Positions 9,281 through 18,913 of a stretch of DNA of 64,000 nucleotides are shown here, one piece after another. A program made the position numbers and the translations under genes. The notes beneath the pieces were generated by a model. That model searched no databases. It had not been told where the DNA came from and worked only from the letters and a program-made list of their open reading frames with translations. Where the stretch lies: NCBI GenBank assembly GCA_958009055.1, contig OY253649.1, forward strand, positions 372,001 through 436,000. The letters run 5' to 3'. Source of the stretch: Choricystis sp. odSpoLacu1 (Eukaryota > Chlorophyta > Trebouxiophyceae). The first letter of the stretch is position 1. Each line of letters starts with the position of its first letter.

Positions 9281-11382
9281 ATGCAGGTGAGAGGAGGGCG
9301 CCGGCACCTGGAAATGCAGCGCCTTTCCAAAACCCGACGCTCGCCATGCGAGTGCAGAGCGGCCCGCTTCCCCGCCACCCACCGCGCCCCCCGCCCGCCA
9401 CACTCCCCACCTTCCCCCACTAGAGCTCGCCCAGGACCCACACTCACACCCCACCCCCCTCCCCCCCCACGCATCCGCAGCCGTCCCGCCAGTCGGCGCG
9501 CGCCGCGGCCCGCGCGGCCGAGCCCGCACCAGCGCCCCCGCCCCCAGCCACGGCGCCCCCGCCCGGCGGCCTGGCCACCTCCCTGCGGGCGGCGCCGGCG
9601 CCTCCTGCGCCTCTTCCCCCCCCACCCCCGCCCGTGGTGGCGCCCGTGCCGGAGGACCAGGTGGTGGCAAAGGGGCGCGACAAGACGTACCGCGGCGTGC
9701 GGCAGCGGCCGTGGGGCAAGTGGGCGGCCGAGATTCGGGACCCCACGGTGGGGCAGAGGCGGTGAGTGTCTCGGGAGTGGGGGAGTGGGAGTGGGACGAG
9801 GGGCCACGCGTTCGGGGGGAAGGTGCACGCTGCGAGCGAAAAGCGCACGTCGGGGAGGGAATGGGGGTGCCCCACGCGGCCACGGCCCCCGACTTGCCAC
9901 CTGCCTCCCTTGGCCAAGTGATGCTCGCGTCTCATCACGCGCCCTGCGTGGGTCGGGTCGCGGGTTGGGGGCCGCGGCAGCGTTGGGGCAGGGGGGCAGC
10001 GTCGTTCTGTGCGCGTGGCTAGCTCGGGGGCGAAAACCACACCACACGCGGTTTCTTTGGTTTCCCGCCCACTCGAAACCACCCACACCCCTCCACTCTC
10101 CAGCTGGCTCGGCACCTACGACTCGGCCGAGGAAGCCGCCCGCGCGTACGATGCAGCGGCGCGTGCGATTCGGGGCCCGTCTGCCCGCACCAATTTTCCG
10201 CACGAGGTCGACAATGTCGCCGCCCCCGAAGTTTTAGCTGCCATGCTGCAGGCCGGCGCCAACCGGGCCGCCAACAAGCCGTCCAACCAGGCTGGAGGCG
10301 GTGGTGGTGGTGGTGGTGCGTCTGCGCCGCGTCCTGCCGCGCCGCGGCCGGCGGGGGGTGCCGCGCCCCCCGCGCCGCGCGTGCCGCCACCGCCGCGCGC
10401 GCCGGAGCCGCCCCCCATCACGTTTGGCGGGGCGGCGCCGCCCGTGGGGTCACTCGAACAACCCCTGATCGACAACCACGCGTTGCTGGTGGCGCGCGCG
10501 CGCACGGGGGCCGCCCTGGCGCCGCGCGACCCGCCGCTGTTGCCCGCCGCGTCGCCGTCGTCGGCGGTCGCGCCCCCCCACCACGGCGGCATCCCTGTCA
10601 ACCCGCACACCCACGCCGTGCACTCGTCCACAGCCGCCTTTGACACGCAGCACGCGGCGGCGGCGGCGGCGACGGCATGTGCACCGCTGGGCGCCCCCCA
10701 TCACGTGCCTGCACCCTCCACCCCCGTACCCCTGCCCTCCGGCCGCCCCGCCGCCGTGCGCGGCTCCCCCGCCGACGCGGCCGCCGCGCCCGGCACCTCG
10801 TGGGCCGCCGTGGCGGCGGGGCGGGCGGCGGCTGCGGCGCCCCGCCCCGTGCCGTTTGGGCGGTCGCCCAACGGTGGCGGCGTGAGCGGCGGCGCGAGCG
10901 CGGCCCCCCCCATCCTTTTCGGCACCTCCCCCTTTGGCCGCTCCGTCGACATGGCGGACGTCTGCGCCGCCCTGATGGAGGGCGGGCGCGCCACCGTGGA
11001 CCCGCTCAACATGGGGTCGCTGCGCGCCGAGCTGGATGCTGCGACCGCGGGCGGCGCGGCGCGCGGCGCGGCGGCAGCGGCCGCTGCTGCTGCGGTCGCG
11101 CGCCACCCGCCCACCGCGCTCGGCGGGTTTGGCCGCGCCGCCTCCGCCCCCGCCCCCGCCGCCACCACCACCACGGGGTGGCACCAGCCCGCTCCCTCGG
11201 TCGCGGGCGGCGACGACGCCCTGATGTCGATGTCGCCGGATGGTGTTGGGTTCCACGCTCCCGGCTCGTCGCACGCCGCGGCCGCCGCGGTCGCGGGTGG
11301 CGTCGGCGTCGGCTTTGCGCCGGGTGTGCCCGCGTTCCGGGACACCGCGTGGGCGAGGGGCACCATGATCGACAACGCGTGA
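9281..11382 (+). CDS. AP2/ERF-domain transcription factor
   Basis: Plant-type DNA-binding regulator with a single AP2 domain. Exons: 9281-9286 (only ATG CAG), 9481-9761 and 10104-11382; 521 aa. The AP2 domain (about residues 72-128) is split by intron 2: [20 protein letters not shown] before it, and [16 protein letters not shown] with the [13 protein letters not shown] end after it. WAAEIRDP is typical of the ERF class. The rest is low-complexity Ala/Pro/Gly sequence, common in algal activators, with a poly-Gly run after the domain. The six-base first coding exon is supported by a good donor (GTGAGAG) and by the lack of any other in-frame ATG before the domain. Confidence 0.88.
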
Positions 11383-12070
11383 AGAGTGTGGAAAGTTTAA
11401 AGCAGAGAGCAGAGGATGGAAGAAACCCACGACAACAGTCAAAAAAACACTGCCCCCCTTTTTTTTTTAATCCCCCGCCCCCTGTTTTTGTGTGCCATGT
11501 TCCTTTTAATTGTGCGCTGTGTGCTGCGCTGATTTGCTGGTTTTCTGGCGCGGGAGGGCGCGCGTGGTGAGGAGGACATACCTCCCCACCACGCGCGTTT
11601 ATTGCCCGCACCCCCCCCCCCCGTTTTCCCCCCACCTGTGTGATTGTGGCGGCACCCCCTGCCGCCCCCCCCATTTTCCCTCTAGGGACGCGCCCTGTCC
11701 ACGTGAAACAGTTTGGCTGTTCCCCTGGGCGCGTCACTTGTGTGTGTGTCCTTTTTTTCTTTTTTTCGACCATTTGATGACCCCCCCCAACCCCCCCGCT
11801 TACCTTTCCTCCTTCTGCGCTCGCTGTGTTTCAGAGTGCTCCATTTCGCGCCTTTCGTTTGCTTTTGTACATATGCAAGAAAAACAACAACACGCCCCCT
11901 TCTCGCAGAAAAAAAGAAAACACGACCGCTACACAACGAAAAATGAGTTTTGCGCGCCATTCCGCCCCCAAAATTGCGTGGCGCGCGCCTCCCTCCTCGC
12001 CTCCCGCTCTCGCCCGGCTGCACACAAACACGCAGAGCACCCTACCCTACCCCCCCCCCCCTTGCCTCCC
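11383..12070. other. Intergenic stretch with 3' and 5' flanks
   Basis: Lies between the AP2 gene and the small membrane-protein gene on the same strand. Contains T-rich runs (11458-11470, 11748-11768), pyrimidine tracts and an A-rich segment near 11877-11945. Open frames here translate to low-complexity sequence and I see no gene. The final 150 bases probably hold the promoter and leader of the gene at 12071. Confidence 0.6.
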
Positions 12071-12367
12071 ATGCCGGGCGCCCTCGCCCGCGCCGCGCGC
12101 CGCGCCGCCCTCTCCCTCTCGCGCTCCAACACCCGCTCCGTGGGTGACCTCCCCGTCAAGCCCAACCCCCACATCGAGGCCTGGTCCACGTCGCGCGAGC
12201 ACATCGAGGAGACGCACACGTTTGACGGGCGCGCGTTTGCACGGGCGGCCGCCTGGATCGTGGGGTTTCCGCTCGCGCTGTACGCGGGCATGACGACCGA
12301 GTTTGGCAAGGCGGACGACCTGGCGGGGCGGGACCACAGGAAGGTGATGGGGGGCAAGGCGGTGTGA
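12071..12367 (+). CDS. Small single-pass membrane protein, possibly a mitochondrial inner-membrane subunit
   Basis: 98 aa, no intron. The basic Ser/Ala/Arg N-terminus (ALARAARRAALSLSRSNTR) looks like an organelle-targeting sequence. It is followed by NPHIEAWSTSREHIEETHTF, one hydrophobic helix (AAAWIVGFPLALYAGMTTEF) and a short charged tail. The layout (targeting sequence, IE..R motif, single helix ending in EF) resembles small accessory subunits of respiratory complex I such as NDUFB4-like proteins, but this is a guess from shape. Confidence 0.55.
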   Translation: MPGALARAARRAALSLSRSNTRSVGDLPVKPNPHIEAWSTSREHIEETHTFDGRAFARAAAWIVGFPLALYAGMTTEFGKADDLAGRDHRKVMGGKAV

Positions 12368-12651
12368 AGAGGAGGGAGGGGTGGCTGGGAGCACCAGACA
12401 AGGTGCGATTGGTGGGCCGACCCCTTGTTTTTGTTTTTTGTCGCGCTCCTCCTGTGTCGGCTTGCCGCGTGTCGACGTGGTGCGATCGAGGGAATGGCGA
12501 CGATGTAAACGTGTTTGATCCCGCAAGTAAAGCGGGTAGAATGAAAAATGAAAAGCGTTTTTTGCTTTCTCACTCTGCGCTCTCTCTTCTTCTCCCTCTT
12601 CGACCCACCCCAGAACGCACACCCACCTACCCACCCACCCACCCAAGCCCC

Positions 12652-13276
12652 ATGTCCGACGTGATTGTGTAGTGCCTGCCGGCCGGCGTGGGTGGGGGAC
12701 GGGTGGGGCCAAAAAAAAAAAGTCTAACCCACCCAAACCCACCCAAACGCGCCCCAACCCACTGGAACCCACCGAAACTCACCCCAACTCACCCTCGCAA
12801 ACTCACCCCAGTACGCCCTCGTCACCGCATTGCACTCAGCCAACGTTTTGCTGGCCGACGCGCGCAAGGCCGGCGACGCGGCCGCCATTCAGGCCGCCGA
12901 AGCCGCCGTTGCCTCTGCCCAAGCCGCCGTCACTCAAGCTCTCGACGACGGCCGCGTCTTGTCGGCCGCACACATCCTGGATCTGCCGCTCGACTGCGTT
13001 GCGTTCATCATTGAGATGCTGGGAGAGGGGCACGTCGTGGACACCTGGCGCGCAGCCGACGTGGCCCGCGTGTGCGGCGACTGCCGTGCCGCTGCGAAGC
13101 TCGTCCCCATCCACGCGGAAGCGGATATGGGACTGCTCAAGGATGTGACGGAGCGCGACGCCTGGCTTGCGGGTCTGGCCGCGCACCCGACCGTGCGCCA
13201 CGTCACCTTTAAACACTTCCAAGCCGAGGGCGACCTCGAGTTCGTCGAGGATCTGTCGGACGACGACTTCTACTGA
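12652..13276 (+). CDS. F-box-like small protein
   Basis: Exon 1 begins at 12652 (MSDVI, 15 nt), immediately followed by a putative donor GTGTAG. Exon 2 runs from 12812 to a TGA at 13274-13276. Exon 2 encodes an alanine-rich helix (QAAEAAVASAQAAVTQALDD), then an F-box-like segment, LDLPLDCVAFIIEMLG with DTWRAADVARVCGDCRAA, and ends in an acidic tail, FVEDLSDDDFY. The body is solid. Exon 1 is weaker: its donor is unusual, and the frame hits TAG if it is not spliced. The intron consists of imperfect ACCCACCCAAA-type repeats. Function beyond a possible SCF adaptor role is unknown. Confidence 0.6.
12722..12811 (+). repeat. Imperfect short tandem repeat filling an intron
   Basis: Repeated variants of AACCCACC and AACTCACC through the end of the first intron of the F-box-like gene, directly abutting the acceptor at 12811. 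Confidence 0.7.
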
Positions 13277-13423
13277 AGGGAGAGAAAGAGAGACACACAC
13301 CCACACCTAGACACAGAACGCACAGAGTGTTGTTACTTTCATTTGGTTTGATTTGCTGAAGTCGCGGGCGTGTGGGCGAGATGAAAAACACACAGAAAAA
13401 CAAAAAAACAGACACCTTTCTTT

Positions 13424-14765
13424 CTACACCCCCGCCTCGACATCCCCCACCACCGTCAACCCAGGCACCTTGGCCAGCGCCCCCGCCAGCAGCGCTTCTC
13501 TCTCCGCCCGCGTGTACCACGGCAGGAACCACCGGGCCGGGTGGCGCCCAAACACGGAGGCCCAGTTGGCAGAGCGGGTGCCGAGTGTGTATGGCCACTG
13601 GGCGCCCGGGGCAGCCTGCTTCTCATACGCTTCAATCGTGGTGGCGTTGCGCGACACCAGACCTCCATGCATGATCATGAACCCCGCCAACGCCAGCGCA
13701 AAGGCGGCGTCCAGCACGGCGGCTGCGAGGATGGCGACCGCGGCGCCCGAGGCCGGGTCGCCTGATGATGATGTGACTGCCCGCGCAAAGGAGGCGGCCA
13801 GCATGGAGGCGCCCATGATGGAGGCGAGAAAGGTGTAGACGAGGAAGAGCAGGAAGGACTGATGTGGGGAGAGGTGTGCGTGAAGGCAAGGGTTCAACCT
13901 CCCTCTCCCTCCTTCCCCTCGTCTCTCCTCCCTTCTCACCTTATAATTCAGCAACCCCACCGTGTTCACCACCCACACACAATAATGGTCCATCCTCAGC
14001 ACACACCTGCCCGCCACCGAGTCGTGGTGCGCGCGGTCGGGCTTCCACGCGCGACACTTTTTGCACCAGCGCGCGCGCGCGGGGGCGCCCAGGGCGCGGG
14101 CGGCGGGGGGGGGGGGAGGGGCGGTCAGCAGGTGTTGCAGCTCGGTGTCGGCTTGCTGTTGGGTTTGGGGAGGGGAAAGCAAGGGGGGGTGGAGGCGCGC
14201 GCCGAAACACACAGTCGCCCTACCCACCTCCTGCTCTCTCCCCCACTCACTCACCTCGTCCGTTTCAAAGGGGTGCCACCCGCTGGGCACGCAGCCCGGC
14301 GCCACCACGACGCACGCGACGTAGGCCGTGATCGCGGCAGCCACACACACCACAAACAACGCGAGCGCCGCCACCAGCCCCAACGACCGGGCGAGGGGGC
14401 CGGCCCGCACGAGGGGGGCGTAGGAGGCGAAGACGGCGCCCAGGGACAGGCCGAAGATGGCGAGCACGATGAGGACCATGACCTGTGTGGGGAGGAGAAG
14501 GGGTGAAGAAAAAACGAAGGCAGCGCGCCATGGTGTGAAGTGTTGCCGGTTTGCCGCGCCTCACAGCGCCGCAACGCCGCCCTCTCTCCCCTGTCAATAC
14601 ACACACCACATACCCAGAAGGCGAGAAGGCCAGAAGGCCAGAAGGCGTGTGTGTGTCGTCCACACAAGCACAGCCGTCCCTCGCTTTCCCACTCACCTTG
14701 CCAATGTGCCTCAGCCAGCGACAAAACCGAAACACGTCAAACGACGTGACGTCGACGGACGCCAT
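13424..14765 (-). CDS. DHHC-family (palmitoyltransferase-like) protein with a degenerate zinc motif
   Basis: Four-pass membrane protein of the protein S-acyltransferase family. Exons 14765-14697, 14482-14255, 14155-13940 and 13858-13424, all in phase; ends in TAG. Two hydrophobic helices precede the Cys-rich domain ([16 protein letters not shown], then [18 protein letters not shown]) and two follow, with the usual TxxE segment (ATTIEAYE) after the last helix. The active motif is DHYC, seen in a few active family members. However, the normally conserved cysteines of HHCSxC are Asp and Ala, and the Cys of NNCVG is Thr. Zinc binding and catalysis are therefore doubtful. It may be an inactive relative or regulatory protein. 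Confidence 0.85.
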
Positions 14766-15167
14766 GGCTCTCCCCGTGGACGCTAGTGCCTGCAGGAAGC
14801 CGGGGGGCGGGGGCCGTGGCGACACCAGGCGCGCTTGCGGAGGGGCCAGAGCACGCATTGGGAGAGGGAGGGGGGGGGGGGGGGGGGGCGGAACGAAAGA
14901 GAAAAGCAAGCGTCGAGAAAACCAAACCGGAGAGTGGTCGAGCGCGAGAGAGCAGAGAGCACGTCTCCCTCCCACGTCTCTCCACGAGAGAGGAGAGGAA
15001 AAGGATGGGAAGCAACGATGTGTGAAACAACAAAAACGTGTGCTGCTTTCTGGCCCGTGTCCACCCGCCGTGCGACCGCGCGTCGACGACCAGCCACGGC
15101 GCTCGCTTCTTTCCACCGGGCGGCCCGCCCCCCCAGCACCCGCGCCCCGCGTGCGCGTGGCGCACGA

Positions 15168-15633
15168 ATGTCTGCACACGCGCCGGCCCCGCCACCGCCT
15201 GCTGCGGCGGGCGGGGGCGGCGGGGGCGACGCCAAGGAGCCGTATGGTGAGAGTGTGGCAGTGCGTGCGTAGCGCATGATGGGCGAGAGCGCGAGTGTGA
15301 GGGCGGGCCGTGTGGGGATTGGGTCTCCTCGTCGCCCAGCCACCTCACCCCCTGGTCACCCACCCACCCCCGTCCCCCACCCCACCAGGCGTCCACCTCT
15401 GGCACGCCCGCCGCGCCGCCTGGACCGCCCTCTCCCCCTCCCGCGCGGCGGCGTCGGGGGGGGAGGGAGGCGCCGCCGCCGCCCCTGGCCGCGGGGCGCG
15501 CCCCCCGACGATCGAGCCCGACGCGGTCTATGACGACCTGCTGGCCACCACCACCCCCTTCGCCCAGCCCATCCCCTTGCCCGAGATGGTGGACTTCCTG
15601 GTGGACACCTGGATCGAGGACGGTCTGTATTGA
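15168..15633 (+). CDS. DUF4050 / Gag1-like clamp domain protein
   Basis: 107 aa in two exons, 15168-15246 and 15389-15633, joined in phase. After a proline/glycine-rich start comes WHARRAAWT, then YDDLLATTTPFAQPIPLP and MVDFLVDTWIEDGLY. This closing block is the signature of the DUF4050 (Gag1-like clamp) family of plants and fungi, where the conserved form is close to PFPQPIPLPEMVDFLVD. The molecular role in algae is unknown. Length is short but complete for the domain. Confidence 0.75.
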
Positions 15634-15762
15634 GGGAGGAGGTGGGTGTGTGGGGGGGGGGGGGAGAGGCAACGTGTGTAGAAAGGTGTCTGAACCAACA
15701 AACAAAAACCCCACCGAGAAAAACAAGTGCGTGCAGTGTCTCTCCACCCTCTTCTCTTGTCT

Positions 15763-17526
15763 TCACCCCAGCGCCACCCAGGCCGCCCGCTCGCGCGGCG
15801 CCAGCAGGAATGGGTCGGCCGTCCACCCTTGGGCCGCCAGCGCGGAGCCAAAGGTGCGGCCGTACTTGCGCCCAACAGCCACCCCCCTGTCCAACGCGGC
15901 CTCCGCTGCGACTCCACTCCCGCGCTCCCGCCTCGGCAGCGTCTCCAGCTCGCGCCGGGATGCGGCGGCCGCCAGAATGGCGGCGACAACGTCGGAGGGG
16001 CGCGCGTCAGAGCGCAGCGCGACGCGCAGGCGGCCGGCTGCGACGCCCGGGAGCATGGCCCCCAGCAGGGCAGCCACAGGAGGTGGAATGGCAGCACTCG
16101 CCCATGGTGGCGGCAGCACAGTGACCAAATAGCGGTCTCTGCCGCCGCCAAACGCGCGCGACCGCGCGAGCGCGCGCGTCAGCTGGGCGGGGGCCGCGAC
16201 CGCGTCCTCCAGCGGCGCCAGGCGCAGGGCGACGCCCGACCGCCGGGCGGCAGCGACGCCGGATAACAAGGGTTCCAGGGACGCTGTTTGCGCGGGGGAC
16301 GGCACCTGCCGCGCGGTGGGGGTGAGGGAAGCCAGCCACGCGTCGGCAGCCAACTCGCAGCGCACGCGGTTCAAAGTCCGCAAGTGCACCGCCTTCAACT
16401 CGCCCCAAATCGCCACCAAGTCGCCCACCGCGAGCACACCCAGCAAGGCGAGCGGCACGCGGGGTGGGCCGGGTGGGGCGCCTGTCACTGCCGCGACTGC
16501 CGCCGCTTTCGCCGCGCCGCGCCGCAGCGTCGCGACGCACAGCGCCAACCCCACCGTGTCCACCACCATCTGTTGGGCCTGCGCCTTGGCGGTGATGTCG
16601 GCCAGGTTGCCCCGCGTCGCAAAGGACGCCCCAAAGGAGGGCTGCGTCGAGATGTAAGTTGTGAGGCCGACGCTTTTCCCGACGTTGGCGGCTGCGGCCA
16701 GCGCGAGAAACTGACCCGGAAACTTGGGCGTCGCCAGCTCCAGTCCGACGGACGCTGTGAACAGCAACGATGTGGCAAACCTGAACCGTTTCAAGTCGGA
16801 ATCAAAAGAGTCGCCAAACCGGGTGGCGGCGGACAGGCGGCCGAGGCGGCCGAGGCCGTCTTTCAACAACCAGTTGATGCCTGCAGCCGCTGGTAAACTG
16901 CGCCTCGCCCCCACCCCCACCGCCTGCAGCAACGCCTGCGTCGCAAAGTTGGTCAACATGGAGGAACACAGGCGGTGCCCCGCCCGCCACCGGCAGTAGG
17001 ACCAGTAGTCTGGGGTGACGTCCTGCGCGCGCGGAAAAAACGCGCGCCACGCGGCCGCGCGCGCGTCGGCCGCGAGCTCGGCGGCGGCCGCGCCCACGGC
17101 TTCCCCGCCTGAGGCGGCGGAGGCGGGGGAGACGGGGCGGACGCGGGAACCGTCCCACACGTAGCGGCGGCGGGTGGCGCCTGGAGAGTGGTGGGTGGTT
17201 TGGGAGGTCGGTGTGCGACCGGTTTGGTTTTCGACGCATTTGTCGGTGACTCTCGCTCTCTTGCGCCCCTCGTCCACTCTCTTACCTCCACACTCACCAT
17301 CCCCCACCCCCACCGGAAGCTCCTGCAGCGGGGGCGGTGGCTTGCTGTGCAGCCACCACCCGCGCGGCGCGGCCGCGACGGCTGTGAGCGTGGCTAGCGG
17401 CGCGACGGAGCGGCGGGGGCGGCGTCGCAGCAGGGTGGGCGTGTCGTGCGATAATTCAAACATCAGGTCGGGGGGCGGTGCTGTCGGCCGCCGCCGGGAG
17501 AGGCGGAGGGAGGAGCGGCGCCCCAT
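15763..17526 (-). CDS. Root UVB sensitive (RUS/DUF647) family protein
   Basis: Plant RUS proteins act in UV-B and vitamin-B6-linked signalling, and several are plastid proteins. Exon 1 is 17526-17298 (basic start MGRRSSLRLSRRR, plausible targeting sequence) and exon 2 is 17180-15763. The intron model (donor GTGAGTGTGG, acceptor CTCCAG) keeps phase. Exon 2 has the DUF647 core: LTNFATQALLQAVGVG, INWLLKDGLGRLGRL, and the GLELATPKFPGQFLALAAAANV and ATRGNLADITAKAQAQQ blocks. A variable C-terminal region of about 190 aa follows. Lies only 119 bp downstream of the Z-ISO stop codon on the same strand. Confidence 0.88.
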   Translation of the reverse strand: MGRRSSLRLSRRRPTAPPPDLMFELSHDTPTLLRRRPRRSVAPLATLTAVAAAPRGWWLHSKPPPPLQELPVGVGDGECGGKRVDEGRKRARVTDKCVENQTGRTPTSQTTHHSPGATRRRYVWDGSRVRPVSPASAASGGEAVGAAAAELAADARAAAWRAFFPRAQDVTPDYWSYCRWRAGHRLCSSMLTNFATQALLQAVGVGARRSLPAAAGINWLLKDGLGRLGRLSAATRFGDSFDSDLKRFRFATSLLFTASVGLELATPKFPGQFLALAAAANVGKSVGLTTYISTQPSFGASFATRGNLADITAKAQAQQMVVDTVGLALCVATLRRGAAKAAAVAAVTGAPPGPPRVPLALLGVLAVGDLVAIWGELKAVHLRTLNRVRCELAADAWLASLTPTARQVPSPAQTASLEPLLSGVAAARRSGVALRLAPLEDAVAAPAQLTRALARSRAFGGGRDRYLVTVLPPPWASAAIPPPVAALLGAMLPGVAAGRLRVALRSDARPSDVVAAILAAAASRRELETLPRRERGSGVAAEAALDRGVAVGRKYGRTFGSALAAQGWTADPFLLAPRERAAWVALG

Positions 17527-17645
17527 CGTAGGCAATTTGAGAGGGAAGGAGGAAAACTCCCGTTTTGTGTGTCGGCGTTTGTCTGCTCTTTTCTTCGCCT
17601 CCCTCCGCCCGCACCAGCACACAAGCATTCTCTCCTTTTCTCTCT

Positions 17646-18806
17646 TTACAGTTTCAGCGCATGAGCCCCCGCCTGCATCCAGGGGTGTACCAGGTACGCG
17701 CCCAGCGTGACGACCGCAATCGTCGCGTAGGGCGCGCGCGCCCACTCCCTCCAATATTCGGGCGGCAACTGTTGCCGCCCATCCAGAATGGCAGCAAACG
17801 GCACCCACGACGTCCGAGCTGCGACCGCGTCAAACGCGGCCCCATGCTTGCGCTTGAGGCGGAAGTCGCCGTGGGGCAGGGAGAGGGCATGGTGCGCGCA
17901 CAGCGCGAGGGAGGCCGCGAGCACAAACGACGACCCCGTCCACACTGTGTGCGCGGCACACCACAGCGCCTGGCCCCAGGCTTGGGGGTGCCTCGTGATT
18001 CGGGTGACGCCCGTCTCCCACAGGTGGAGCTTGGGCTCGTCCACGGCGGCGACTTCCAGCAGGTTGAAGGTGGATGGGTAGAGCAGGAAGAACGAGATGT
18101 AGTTGGCGGCCCAGACACCAGCATGCACGCCTGGCACGCCCCGCACATCCCACAGGGCGATGCCATCATACCTGTGGTTGATGAAGTAGGCGACTGACGC
18201 CGCGGCGAGGGGGAGGGAGAGGGAGGCAAACAGGACGCGCCAGGCACGGGGGCCGATGAGACTCTCACCCCACGGCCGTGCAAAGGCCAGGCCCGAGTGG
18301 ACCGCCGCAAAAAAGGCCAGCTGCAGCACCATGGAGGCGGAGGAGTTGTCCCCGGTGAGGGCGTCGAAGCCGGCGACGTAGGCGCGGGCGAGGCCAGTGT
18401 CGGGGGAGAGCCAGACCTTGTGTGGGGTGGAAAAAAGGGGTGAGTTTGATTGTTTCCGTTGTCTCTCTCCTTTCACCTCTCTCACTAGACTCACTATCTC
18501 TCCAACATCACTTACCACCCACAGCAGCACCATGACGACCGTCAGCTCGCCCCCGAAAAAGGCCCACCGCCCGACCGACTGCGCGCTGAGTTCAAAGGCG
18601 GCTGCATCCTCCCCAACCAGGGCGGGGGTGGAGGTCGTCACAGGGTCTGGTGTGGATGACGTCGACGGCCCTGGGTCGGTGGACGCGGCGGGGGGGTGGG
18701 GACAGGGGCGGCTGGGGCGGAATGCGGTCGGAGTGGCGCGTGGTGTGGGGCGCGTCGGGGTGGTCATCGGGCGGCGCAGGTGGCGAATTGCCAACGTGCA
18801 ACGCAT
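17646..18806 (-). CDS. Z-ISO: 15-cis-zeta-carotene isomerase (NnrU domain), plastid
   Basis: Isomerises the 15-cis bond of 9,15,9'-tri-cis-zeta-carotene in the carotenoid pathway between phytoene desaturase and zeta-carotene desaturase, in plastid membranes. Exons 18806-18516 and 18416-17646; 353 aa; TAA stop. The Arg/Thr/Pro-rich N-terminus is transit-peptide-like. Then come VGEDAAAFEL, AAVHSGLAFARPWGESLIG, YFINHRYDG, FLLYPSTFNLLEVAAVDEPK and HLWETGVTRITRHPQ. These nearly match the land-plant enzyme and include the histidines proposed as heme ligands. About six or seven membrane helices. It shares a 107-bp upstream region with the divergent gene at 18914. Confidence 0.95.
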   Translation of the reverse strand: MRCTLAIRHLRRPMTTPTRPTPRATPTAFRPSRPCPHPPAASTDPGPSTSSTPDPVTTSTPALVGEDAAAFELSAQSVGRWAFFGGELTVVMVLLWVVSDVGEIVSLVREVKGERQRKQSNSPLFSTPHKVWLSPDTGLARAYVAGFDALTGDNSSASMVLQLAFFAAVHSGLAFARPWGESLIGPRAWRVLFASLSLPLAAASVAYFINHRYDGIALWDVRGVPGVHAGVWAANYISFFLLYPSTFNLLEVAAVDEPKLHLWETGVTRITRHPQAWGQALWCAAHTVWTGSSFVLAASLALCAHHALSLPHGDFRLKRKHGAAFDAVAARTSWVPFAAILDGRQQLPPEYWREWARAPYATIAVVTLGAYLVHPWMQAGAHALKL

Positions 18807-18913
18807 CGTGACGTGTGTGGGAGGGAGGCGAGGGCGTGGTTGACCCCGACGGGGCGGCGGAAAAAGGGAGAAAGAGTGGGTCGGCTTAAATTGAGCAAAC
18901 ACAGAACGAGCGA
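18807..18913. promoter_or_regulatory. Very short shared promoter region between divergent genes
   Basis: Only 107 bp separate the ATGs of Z-ISO (minus) and the F-box protein (plus), so both promoters and leaders must lie here or inside the genes. The centre is relatively AT-rich (GGCTTAAATTGAGCAAAC). No TATA box is obvious. Confidence 0.5.

Noticed and set aside
14105..14116. Possible frameshift at a run of about 12 G in the DHHC gene
   Set aside because: The frame is continuous across it (poly-proline), and the domain order is intact.
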